Positions 17,683 through 25,567 of a stretch of DNA of 57,907 nucleotides are shown here, in pieces. The position numbers and the translations under genes were made by a program. The notes under the pieces were generated by a model. That model did no database searches and was not told the DNA's origin. It saw only the letters and a list, made by a program, of their open reading frames with translations. Source of the stretch: 13-1-40CM-64-14 sp036393975 (lineage in GTDB: Bacteria > Sysuimicrobiota > Sysuimicrobiia > Sysuimicrobiales > Kaftiobacteriaceae); assembly GCA_036393975.1 (NCBI GenBank), contig DASWFZ010000101.1, positions 1-57,907 of the forward strand, in the 5' to 3' direction. Numbering within the stretch: the first letter of the stretch is position 1; each line of letters begins with the position of its first letter.

Positions 17683-18849
17683 TTATTTAGGTTCGTTTGG
17701 CCACTGGCCCACCACACCGGGGGCCGCCCACTCCATCGTGGTTAACTCCTGTTCGGTCATCGTGGCCCCGGCCTTGACGCGCACGACCCCGTTCCGGTCC
17801 TTGAGCGGTCCCGCGAACGGATCGAATTTCACTGGCGTCGACGACATCTGGGCCAGGCGACGCTGGACGAGATCGTACACGGACAGCGTGCCGAGATCTG
17901 GCGTCTTCACACTCTTGGCTTTGAGCGCATCTACGAACCTGGGATTGATCAGCATCCCAGGCTGAGTGCCGACTTCTACGGCTTTCTGCCCCAACAGCCA
18001 CCAGTAATCCACGTCCTGGAGATTCTCCGCCGTGTACGTGCCGGCTTGCACCTTGCGCAGGAAGTCCAGGTAGATTGTCTCCCAGTGCACCAGCTGCCCG
18101 GAGACGATTGTGTCCGGCGCGAACTTATACATGGGGGAGTAGTGGCCGAAGCTCAACAGATTCTTCTTGCCGGCTTCTTGGACCACGGTCGGAGAGTCCT
18201 CGGTAAACGCGAAGATATCAGCGCCTTCCGCGATCAGCGCATCGGTGGCTTCCTTCGCCTTCGAGGGGTTAAACCAGTCAGAGATCCAGCGTACCTGAAC
18301 GGTCGCCTTGGGGTTGACTGCTCGCACGCCCAGGGCCCAAGCGTCGAGGTGGCGTTTCACCTCCGGGATGGGGAACGCCCCCACATAGGCGACTTTGTCG
18401 GTTTTCGTCAGGGCTCCGGCCATCAGGCCGTTGAGATAGTACACCTGGTAGAAGTCGGCCATATAAGTAGCCATGTTCGGGTTGCGTTTGAAACCCGACG
18501 CATGCGCAAAGATGACCTTCGGGTACTTCTTCGCCGCCGCGAGCGTCCCGTCCATGAAGCCGAAGCTGGTGGTAAAGATGACCGAGGCGCCCTGGCTGAC
18601 CAACCGATCGATAAACGGCTCGACCCCGCCTTCAGGCACGGACTCCACTTTCAGGGTCTCGACGGGCAGCTTCTGCTCTACGATCTGCCGTGCGACGTCG
18701 TGGGCATGGGTCCATCCGTAGTCACCGATGGGACCCACATAAATGAAGCCGGCCTTCAGCTTCTGCTGCGCCGATCCACTAGGAATAAATGCCAGCAGAA
18801 CCCCAATGACGACTGCTACCTTGATCCAATAGCTAACATGCACCCGCAT
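17683..18849 (-). CDS. BMP-family (purine nucleoside) substrate-binding protein
   Basis: Extracytoplasmic binding protein of an ABC importer. The 388-residue product has a signal peptide (about 1-28, ending PSGSAQQK) without a lipobox Cys. The PnrA/BMP signature GFIYVGPIGDYGWTHAHD follows. GMLINPRF, HASGFKRNPN and AYVGAFPIPEV are also family-typical. GGAGGTG precedes ATG 18849. It lies 147 bp after the permease gene, leaving room for its own promoter. BMP proteins commonly bind nucleosides. The neighbouring purine genes suggest purine nucleosides or bases as ligand. Confidence 0.9.
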   Translation of the reverse strand: MRVHVSYWIKVAVVIGVLLAFIPSGSAQQKLKAGFIYVGPIGDYGWTHAHDVARQIVEQKLPVETLKVESVPEGGVEPFIDRLVSQGASVIFTTSFGFMDGTLAAAKKYPKVIFAHASGFKRNPNMATYMADFYQVYYLNGLMAGALTKTDKVAYVGAFPIPEVKRHLDAWALGVRAVNPKATVQVRWISDWFNPSKAKEATDALIAEGADIFAFTEDSPTVVQEAGKKNLLSFGHYSPMYKFAPDTIVSGQLVHWETIYLDFLRKVQAGTYTAENLQDVDYWWLLGQKAVEVGTQPGMLINPRFVDALKAKSVKTPDLGTLSVYDLVQRRLAQMSSTPVKFDPFAGPLKDRNGVVRVKAGATMTEQELTTMEWAAPGVVGQWPNEPK

Positions 18850-18996
18850 TGTTTCATGCACCTCCGGCTGATGATTCTTGACAGGCTGCGGAGCTATCTT
18901 CGCGTCGATGTAGCATCTCCCTGCCGCGTTCTGTGATCCTGCTGCCCACCCTGTCTCGCACGTCCGCAAGACATGGCACGTTTAGGTGACAACGCC

Positions 18997-19866
18997 TTAG
19001 CCTCCTCCACGCACATACGGGAGGCCCAAGGCTTCGGGCGGCTGTCCGGCGCGCGTGCCCCGGCGTGCCGTCACCGCAAGCACGAGGATGGTGAACACGA
19101 AGGGCAGCATCTGTAGTGGCTCAGGCGGGATCCACCGTTGGAGCAAGAAAGAGAGGTGGAACAAGGTGCCAAAGAGCAGCGCCGCGACGACGGCCCGCAG
19201 GGGATCCCAGCTGGCAAAGATGGCGAGAGCAATGACAATCCAGCCGATTCCTCCCGTCATCCCTTCTGTCCACGACGGCCGGTACGCCACCGATAGGAAT
19301 CCCCCCGCTACCCCCGCGAGGATCCCGCCGAAGATGACGGCGAGATAGCGGACCACGATAACATTCACGCCCATCGCGTCCGCTGCTGCGGGGGACTCGC
19401 CCGCAGTCCGCAGGATAATCCCCCACCGGGTGTGGTACAGCACAGCCCACAAGGCCACCGCGAGGGCGACCCCCACTGGTGCAAGCGCAAATTCAGACAG
19501 CGAACGTTCCAACGGCACCCCCTCCCACCCACGTCCCAAGACGCCGGCCAAGCCCAGCCCGAACATCGTCAGCGCCAGCCCGGAGACGTACTGGTTGGCC
19601 CGCAGCCCGATCGAGACGATCGCGTGGAGGAGAGCTGCGGCGCCGCCAATCCCTCCGGCGACCACCAGGCCGAGGACCGGAGATCCAGTGACCTGCGCGG
19701 TGGCGAAGGCACCGAGGGCACCTAGGATCATCATGCCTTCCACTCCGAGATTGACCACGCCAGCGCGCTCCGCGTAAATCTCGCCGAGCGCGCCCCACAG
19801 CAAGGGGGTGCCAAATGCCGTGCCTCGAATGAGCGCGCCGAGCATCCAGGTCGAAAAGTCCATCAC
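18997..19866 (-). CDS. ABC transporter permease, NupQ-type
   Basis: The product has 289 residues with about eight hydrophobic segments, belonging to the BPD_transp_2 branched-chain/ribose-type permeases. Recognisable are the N-terminal GTPLLWGALGEIYAERAGVVNLGVEGMM region and the later TRWGIILRTAGESPAAADAMGVNV cytoplasmic coupling loop. These match NupQ and YufQ, the short permease of nucleoside importers with BMP-type binding proteins. It starts 4 bases inside the preceding permease gene. Confidence 0.9.
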   Translation of the reverse strand: MMDFSTWMLGALIRGTAFGTPLLWGALGEIYAERAGVVNLGVEGMMILGALGAFATAQVTGSPVLGLVVAGGIGGAAALLHAIVSIGLRANQYVSGLALTMFGLGLAGVLGRGWEGVPLERSLSEFALAPVGVALAVALWAVLYHTRWGIILRTAGESPAAADAMGVNVIVVRYLAVIFGGILAGVAGGFLSVAYRPSWTEGMTGGIGWIVIALAIFASWDPLRAVVAALLFGTLFHLSFLLQRWIPPEPLQMLPFVFTILVLAVTARRGTRAGQPPEALGLPYVRGGG

Positions 19867-20969
19867 AGACCTCCCGAGAACGAGGCGGGGTCGGCCTTCT
19901 CCACGGCGCTCGTTGGTTTCAGCCGGATCCGGTAGCTCATCAAGCGCTCGCTACCAATTAGGAAGAACAGAATAAGTCCGTCGAACACGTAGGTGACCCG
20001 AAAAGGCATTTGTAGTGAGACCTGCATGGCACTGCCTGCGCTGTAAATCAGACCGAACAGTCCGGCGGTGAGCAGTGTTGCCAGCGGCTTGCCTCGCGCG
20101 AGCCAGGCGACGATGATCCCTGTGTAGCCGTAGCCGAGCGAGACTTGGCTGGGGTCCAGCAGTTTGTGCTGCACTCCCGCCACTTCCCCCACGCCCGCCA
20201 GTGCGGCGGCCCCACCTGAGAGCACCATCACGAGGATCGTAGTTTTGAGGCTGCTAATCCCCGCGTAGCGCGCCGCGTCCGGGTTCTCGCCCTGCACCCG
20301 GATTTCAAACCCCAGACGCGACCGGCTCAGCAAGAACGCGCACCCCGCAGCAAAGGCGATCCCCAGGACCAGTGTCGGCCAATGGACGCGGGTTCCCGGA
20401 ATGAGGGGGAGCCATGCGGGGTCGGGAAATAGGTCTGTGTAGGCGAAGCCGCGCACGCTGGGGCCTTTCCACGGGCCGGTCACCAGCCAGCTAACCCCGT
20501 ACAGGGCGATGTAGTTCATCATCAGGGTGCTGATCACTTCGTTCACGTTCAATCGGAGTTTTAGCAGACTCGGCACCAAGCCCCACAGGGCGCCCGCGGC
20601 AAAGCCGGCGATGAACATCGCCGGAATGGCCCACGTCCCCCGGATGGGTGTGAATAGCGCGATCCATGTCGCGGCGACCGCACCGGCCAGCAACTGACCT
20701 TCGGCTCCAATGTTGTAGAACTGGGCGCGAAAGGCTAGTACGAGTCCTACTCCGACCAGCAAGAGCGGGATCGTCGGCCGGAAGATCTCCGGGAGCGCCC
20801 CCGGCGTCGAGAAGGCGTCGTGGGCGACTACGACATACGCGTGGATAGGGTTGAGGCCATACACCCAGAAGACGCCGCCGGCGACGACGAAGGCGGCCAG
20901 GATCGCCGCCACTGACACGAGGAGGATCCACCAGCCTGAGGGCTCGCCCCGTTCGACATGAATCTTCAT
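19863..20969 (-). CDS. ABC transporter permease, NupP-type
   Basis: The longer permease (368 residues, about nine membrane segments) of the nucleoside-type importer. Typical features: FRAQFYNIGAEGQLLAGA, RLNVNEVISTLMMNYIALY and the coupling loop EIRVQGENPDAARYAGI. It overlaps the ATPase gene upstream and the second permease gene downstream by 4 bases each, so the three are translationally coupled. NupP and NupQ together form the heterodimeric channel. Confidence 0.9.
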   Translation of the reverse strand: MKIHVERGEPSGWWILLVSVAAILAAFVVAGGVFWVYGLNPIHAYVVVAHDAFSTPGALPEIFRPTIPLLLVGVGLVLAFRAQFYNIGAEGQLLAGAVAATWIALFTPIRGTWAIPAMFIAGFAAGALWGLVPSLLKLRLNVNEVISTLMMNYIALYGVSWLVTGPWKGPSVRGFAYTDLFPDPAWLPLIPGTRVHWPTLVLGIAFAAGCAFLLSRSRLGFEIRVQGENPDAARYAGISSLKTTILVMVLSGGAAALAGVGEVAGVQHKLLDPSQVSLGYGYTGIIVAWLARGKPLATLLTAGLFGLIYSAGSAMQVSLQMPFRVTYVFDGLILFFLIGSERLMSYRIRLKPTSAVEKADPASFSGGL

Positions 20970-22480
20970 CCCGTCTGCCCCGCCATCATCAACCCGATGG
21001 TCTCGCGATCGGTCCCTGTTGGCACGATGCCGACGAGCTGGCCGCCGAACATCACCGCCACGCGGTCTGACAGGCGCATGACTTCTTCTAGATCTTCAGA
21101 GACGAGCAGCACGCCGGTGCCGGCGTCGCGGCGCTGGAGCAGGAGCCGGTGGATCTGATCGGTGGCGCTCACGTCCAAGCCGGAGGTCGGATGGGCGGCG
21201 ACGATCACCGCGGGTTGCGCCGACAGTTCCCGGGCCAAGATCAGACGTTGGATGTTCCCGCCCGAGAGCGACTTGGCCAGGGTGGTGGGGCTGGGGGTGG
21301 CGATGCTGTACTCGAGGATCAACCGGCGGGCAAACTGCAAGGTTGCGTGAGAGTCCAGCAGCGGGCCGCGCGCAAACGGCGGATAGCGGTAGCGGCGCAG
21401 GATGAGGTTCTCGGCCACGGTCATCGTGCCCACGATGCCCATGCGGATCCGTTCCTCGGGAACGTGGGCTACGCCGGCCGCGTAAATGGCTTGCGGAGTC
21501 TTCCCGGTGATATCCTTTCCGAGGACGGCCACTCGTCCGCGGTGCGGTTTACGCAGACCCGTGACCGCCTCAATAAGTTCGCGTTGCCCATTGCCGGCGA
21601 CACCGGCGATCCCGAAAATCTCCCCAGCCTGGACCGTCAAGGAGACCCCGCGCACGGCTGCGGTGCCCCGGTCGCCCGGGACCCAGAGGTCGGTCACCTC
21701 CAGCGAATCGGAACCCGAGGCTGGAGGGCGCGCCAAGTCGCCGAACTCGATGTCCCGCCCAACCATCATCCGGGCCAACGTCCGCTTGTCTGCGGAGGCG
21801 ATATCGACGGTGCCGATGATACGTCCCTTGCGCAGAACGGAGACACGGTCGGCAACAGCAAAGACCTCGTCCAGTTTGTGAGTGATGAAGATCACCGCGT
21901 GGCCGTCGGCTTTCATCTGGCGCAACACGTTACTCAGAAAGATCACTTCCTGCGGTGTCAGGACGCTTGTCGGTTCATCCAAGATCAGAATCTGCGCGCC
22001 TCGCAGGAGCGCTTTGAGAATCTCGACCCGCTGTTGTTCGCTGACCGAGAGCTGCCAGACCGCGGCGCGGGGATCCACGGCCAGGCCGTAGTGGGTCCCG
22101 ACCTCCCGGATACGGCCTTCCGCCCGCCGGCCCGGGAAGAGAAACGGCAGAGTCGGCAACGCCAGGGCGATATTCTCCGCCACGGTGTGGCGGCGCACGA
22201 GGAGGAAGTGCTGAGGAACCATCCCGATGCCTGCTGCAATCGCATCGGCGGGGGACCGGACGCGCGTCATCTGCCCGCGGACGATGATCTCTCCGGCATC
22301 GGGCTGCAAGATGCCGTAGATAATATTCATCAGCGTGGTCTTGCCGGCCCCGTTTTCTCCCAGCAGCGCGTGGATCTCTCCCGGACGGACGTCGAAGGTC
22401 ACCCGATCATTGGCGACGACCCCAGGGAAGGTCTTCGTGATTTCGCGAAGGGCCAGCAGAGGAGAAGGGGCGGCACACAC
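20966..22480 (-). CDS. ABC transporter ATP-binding protein, NupO-type (two NBDs)
   Basis: The 504-residue ATPase has two tandem nucleotide-binding domains as in ribose and nucleoside importers. The first has Walker A GENGAGKTT near residue 40, signature LSVSEQQRVEI and Walker B ILILDEPTS. The second has a degenerate Walker A (GVAGNGQRE), signature LSGGNIQRL and the Walker B region AVIVAAHPTSGLD, which lacks the normal acidic pair. This asymmetry is normal for the family. GTG at 22480 is the only in-frame start. It is divergent from the xanthine dehydrogenase genes over about 160 bp. Confidence 0.92.
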   Translation of the reverse strand: MCAAPSPLLALREITKTFPGVVANDRVTFDVRPGEIHALLGENGAGKTTLMNIIYGILQPDAGEIIVRGQMTRVRSPADAIAAGIGMVPQHFLLVRRHTVAENIALALPTLPFLFPGRRAEGRIREVGTHYGLAVDPRAAVWQLSVSEQQRVEILKALLRGAQILILDEPTSVLTPQEVIFLSNVLRQMKADGHAVIFITHKLDEVFAVADRVSVLRKGRIIGTVDIASADKRTLARMMVGRDIEFGDLARPPASGSDSLEVTDLWVPGDRGTAAVRGVSLTVQAGEIFGIAGVAGNGQRELIEAVTGLRKPHRGRVAVLGKDITGKTPQAIYAAGVAHVPEERIRMGIVGTMTVAENLILRRYRYPPFARGPLLDSHATLQFARRLILEYSIATPSPTTLAKSLSGGNIQRLILARELSAQPAVIVAAHPTSGLDVSATDQIHRLLLQRRDAGTGVLLVSEDLEEVMRLSDRVAVMFGGQLVGIVPTGTDRETIGLMMAGQTG

Positions 22481-22643
22481 GCTGCGTGCTTGGTTCTTCC
22501 TGGCCGCGTCGCGGTCCTTGCCGCCATGTAGAGCACGCCAGTCTTATACGGTTGGGCCACACGCCCTATCATCGACGTGAATATCTGAAAGGTAGGATTG
22601 TGTGAAGAGGAGTCGCGCGACGCGACGGTGGAAAGGGTGGGGA

Positions 22644-23546
22644 ATGGACGTCTACTTGCCCCGGACCCTGGAAGAGGCCCTCGAGGTTAAAGCCGCGCAC
22701 CCGGACGCCCTCCCGATTGCGGGGGGCACCGACGTGATGGTCGAGATCAATTTCGATCGCCGTCGGCCCGCCTCGATCCTTGATCTCACCCGAGCGGCGG
22801 AACTGCAGACTTGGCGCCACGACGATGGGACCATCACCCTGGGGGCGGGGGTCTCGTACACCAGGATTGTCCGGGAGCTCACCATGTGTCGGCCATTGGT
22901 CGAGGCTTCTCGCACGGTCGGTTCTCCGCAGATCCGCAGCCGCGGCACGGTCGGGGGAAACCTGGGTACCGCAAGCCCCGCGGGCGACGCCTTGCCCGTG
23001 CTGGCCGCCTACGATGCGGACGTGATCCTGGCCAAGGCCGGCGGCGTCGTGCGGTCATTGCCCTGGCACCGATTCCACGTCGGTCCGAAAAAGACCGCGC
23101 TTGCGCCTGATGAGCTGATCGTGGGTACGCGGTGGAAGGTGGTGCGCGGGCCGGGTTCGTTTTCGAAGGTCGGGACGCGCAACGCAATGGTGATCGCGAT
23201 CGCCAGTCTGTGTCTCGTGGTAGATGAGGCCACTCAGACTGTGCGCGTGGCCTTAGGCTCTGTGGGCCCCACGATTCTCCGCGCCCCTGAGGCGGAACAG
23301 TTCGCGACACGGTCCTGGCGCGAGGCGGGAGTGTGGGCGGATCCACGTGCGCCCATCGCGGACGGAGTGATCGATGAATTTGGAGAGCGTGTGGCCGCTG
23401 CCGCCCGGCCGATCGACGATGTCCGAGGAACCGCTGCCTACCGCCGGCACGCGTGTGCGGTGCTCGCGCGTCGAGCCTTGCGCTGGGCGATGGACGACCG
23501 AAAGCTGACCGGACCCGGGACGCCCCGAGGTGCCGGAGCGCGATGA
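22644..23546 (+). CDS. Xanthine dehydrogenase, FAD-binding subunit
   Basis: FAD subunit of a molybdenum hydroxylase (CoxM/XdhB type), about 300 residues. FAD-contact motifs: PIAGGTDVMVEI near residue 25-36, and the diphosphate-binding IRSRGTVGGNLGTASPAGD near 98-115. ATG 22644 (MDVYLPRTLEEAL) agrees with the family start; a start at 22602 adds 14 residues. It passes electrons between the Fe-S subunit and NAD+ or another acceptor. It is the first gene of a plus-strand run with the Fe-S subunit 49 bp downstream. Confidence 0.9.
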   Translation: MDVYLPRTLEEALEVKAAHPDALPIAGGTDVMVEINFDRRRPASILDLTRAAELQTWRHDDGTITLGAGVSYTRIVRELTMCRPLVEASRTVGSPQIRSRGTVGGNLGTASPAGDALPVLAAYDADVILAKAGGVVRSLPWHRFHVGPKKTALAPDELIVGTRWKVVRGPGSFSKVGTRNAMVIAIASLCLVVDEATQTVRVALGSVGPTILRAPEAEQFATRSWREAGVWADPRAPIADGVIDEFGERVAAAARPIDDVRGTAAYRRHACAVLARRALRWAMDDRKLTGPGTPRGAGAR

Positions 23547-23595
23547 CACGATCCGTCTTCAGAGTCGCAAGTGATGTTGGCGTGACGAACCAACC

Positions 23596-24090
23596 ATGTT
23601 GATTCGTCTGCACGTCAATGGCGACCCTCGCGAGGCCGATGTGTGGCCGGGGGCCAGCCTGCTCTCTCTGCTCCGCGACCACCTCGGTCTCGTGGGCTCC
23701 AAGAACGCGTGCGAGCAAGGCGAGTGCGGATCATGCTCCGTCTGGCTGGACGGGGATTTGGTTTGTTCGTGTTTGGTGCTGGCGGCGCAAGCCGAGGGCC
23801 GGCAGGTGCGCACGGTAGAGTCTCTGGCACAAGGCGATCGCCTTCACCCTGTCCAAGAGGCGTTTTTGGAAGCCGGCGCCGTGCAGTGCGGATTTTGCAC
23901 ACCCGGACTGATCGTGGCGGTCACCGATCTTCTGGACCACCATCCTCGGCCGACGGAGGAGACGATCCGCGAGGCTCTCGCCGGCAACCTCTGTCGCTGC
24001 ACAGGATATCAAAAGATCATTGACGCCGTGAAGATAGCCGCAGGACGCTTGCAGGGCGGGCCCCAGGCGTCGGGGCCGAAATTCCGTTGA
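23596..24090 (+). CDS. Xanthine dehydrogenase, 2Fe-2S subunit
   Basis: Small iron-sulfur subunit of 164 residues with two [2Fe-2S] domains. The plant-ferredoxin-type cluster uses Cys39, Cys44, Cys47 and a Cys near 59 (CEQGECGSC then a later C). The second, all-helical domain uses VQCGFCTPG near 97-105 and LCRCTGYQ near 132-140. These spacings match the CoxS/XdhC subunits. It transfers electrons from the Mo centre to FAD. No twin-arginine signal, so cytoplasmic. Confidence 0.94.
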   Translation: MLIRLHVNGDPREADVWPGASLLSLLRDHLGLVGSKNACEQGECGSCSVWLDGDLVCSCLVLAAQAEGRQVRTVESLAQGDRLHPVQEAFLEAGAVQCGFCTPGLIVAVTDLLDHHPRPTEETIREALAGNLCRCTGYQKIIDAVKIAAGRLQGGPQASGPKFR

Positions 24091-24135
24091 CTCCGGTCGC
24101 AGTCCGTCCATGAGTGCAGCGCGAGGTGCCGGTGT

Positions 24136-25497
24136 ATGGAAAGACTTCTGATCCGGTCCTGCGACGTCGTCCTCACCATGGACGACGCGGGGACGGAGGT
24201 GCGGGACGGATCAGTTCTCATCGAGGACGGTGTGATCTCCTGGGTGGGGACGGGATTGCCCGCGCGTCCCTCCGACGCCCGCGTCATCGACGGACGCGGG
24301 TTGGTGGCCACGCCCGGTCTCATCAATACCCACCACCATCTGTACCAGTCCTTAACCCGGGTGCGCGCACAGGATCAGGGGCTGTTTGGCTGGCTGCGAG
24401 AGTTGTACCCGGTCTGGGCGGGACTGGATCTGGAGTGGATGCGTGCGGCTTCCGCGGTCGGACTCGCCGAACTCGCGTTGTCCGGGTGCTCCACGACGAC
24501 GGACCACCACTACATCTTCCCCACCGGCGTGACGGGGATCCTCGAGGCCGAAGTCGATGTCGCCGCGCAGGTTGGCGTCCGCTTTCATCCCTGCCGCGGC
24601 TCCATGGACCTCGGCGCATTGCAGGGCGGTCTGCCCCCGGATAGCCTCGTCGAAGACATCGATCGCATTCTTGCCCACACCGATGAGGTGATCACGCGGC
24701 TCCATGATCCGCGGCCCGGCGCGATGCTTCGGGTCGCCGTCGCTCCGTGCTCGCCGTTTTCCGTGACCCCGCAGTTGATGCGCGAGTCCGCAGATCTGGC
24801 TCGGCGGCGGGGGGTCCGGCTGCACACGCACATCGCGGAGACGGTGGACGAGGAAACGTTTTGCCAGAGCAAGTTCGGCCGGCGACCGCTGGAACTGCTG
24901 GACGATCTCCAGTGGCTGGGGGCGGATGTGTGGCTGGCGCATTGCGTGCACCTGAGTGGAGATGATGTCCGCCGGATTGCGGGTACGGGGACCGCCGTGG
25001 CGTGGTGTCCGACGTCCAATTTACGCCTGGGCTCGGGGATCGCCCCCGCACGAGAGCTCCTCGATGCGGGCGTCTCCGTGGGATTAGCTGTGGACGGCTC
25101 CGCCTCTAACGATGCCGGCCAGATGCAGGGCGAGGTGCGCCAAGCGATGCTCGTCGCGCGCGCCCGCGGCGATGCCCGCACTATGAGCGCCCGCGAGGCG
25201 CTGCGAGTCGCCACACGCGGTGGAGCCCGGTGTCTGGGGCGAGACGACATCGGTGTGCTCGAACCCGGTCGGCGTGGCGATGTGGCGCTGTTTGCTCTCG
25301 ACAGCTTGGCCCTGGCGGGTGCTGAGGCCGATCCCGCCGCGGCGCTCGTCTACTGCGCCCCCCAGCGTGTCCGGCACCTCTTTGTGGACGGCCGGGCCGT
25401 TGTGCAAGACGGTCATCTCGTGCGCGTTGATGAGGAAGTCATTGCGCGGGAGGGTCATCGCGTAGGACGGCGGATTGTGGAGCAAGGACGACACTGA
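24136..25497 (+). CDS. 8-oxoguanine deaminase-like amidohydrolase
   Basis: The product is a 453-residue amidohydrolase of the SsnA/AtzA-like group. Metal ligands: His in INTHHHLYQSLTRV, His in LHTHIAETVDEE and HCVHLSGDDV, Asp in LAVDGSASND. CPTSNLRLGSGIAP and the early LFGWLRELYPVWA resemble enzymes shown to deaminate 8-oxoguanine to urate and isocytosine. Guanine deaminase or another purine deaminase is the alternative. It sits between the Fe-S and molybdenum subunits of xanthine dehydrogenase, so its product (urate or xanthine) probably enters the same pathway. Confidence 0.82.
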   Translation: MERLLIRSCDVVLTMDDAGTEVRDGSVLIEDGVISWVGTGLPARPSDARVIDGRGLVATPGLINTHHHLYQSLTRVRAQDQGLFGWLRELYPVWAGLDLEWMRAASAVGLAELALSGCSTTTDHHYIFPTGVTGILEAEVDVAAQVGVRFHPCRGSMDLGALQGGLPPDSLVEDIDRILAHTDEVITRLHDPRPGAMLRVAVAPCSPFSVTPQLMRESADLARRRGVRLHTHIAETVDEETFCQSKFGRRPLELLDDLQWLGADVWLAHCVHLSGDDVRRIAGTGTAVAWCPTSNLRLGSGIAPARELLDAGVSVGLAVDGSASNDAGQMQGEVRQAMLVARARGDARTMSAREALRVATRGGARCLGRDDIGVLEPGRRGDVALFALDSLALAGAEADPAAALVYCAPQRVRHLFVDGRAVVQDGHLVRVDEEVIAREGHRVGRRIVEQGRH

Positions 25498-25567
25498 CGA
25501 TGCGAGGGGAGATGGTGAAGGAAAATAGACGGGTCATCCGCTCTCTGCAGTCTGGGGGGGCTCAAGC

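Noticed and set aside
22481..22643. Purine riboswitch between the nucleoside importer and xanthine dehydrogenase genes
   Set aside because: The conserved core elements of the purine riboswitch are not found; only generic promoter-like hexamers are seen.
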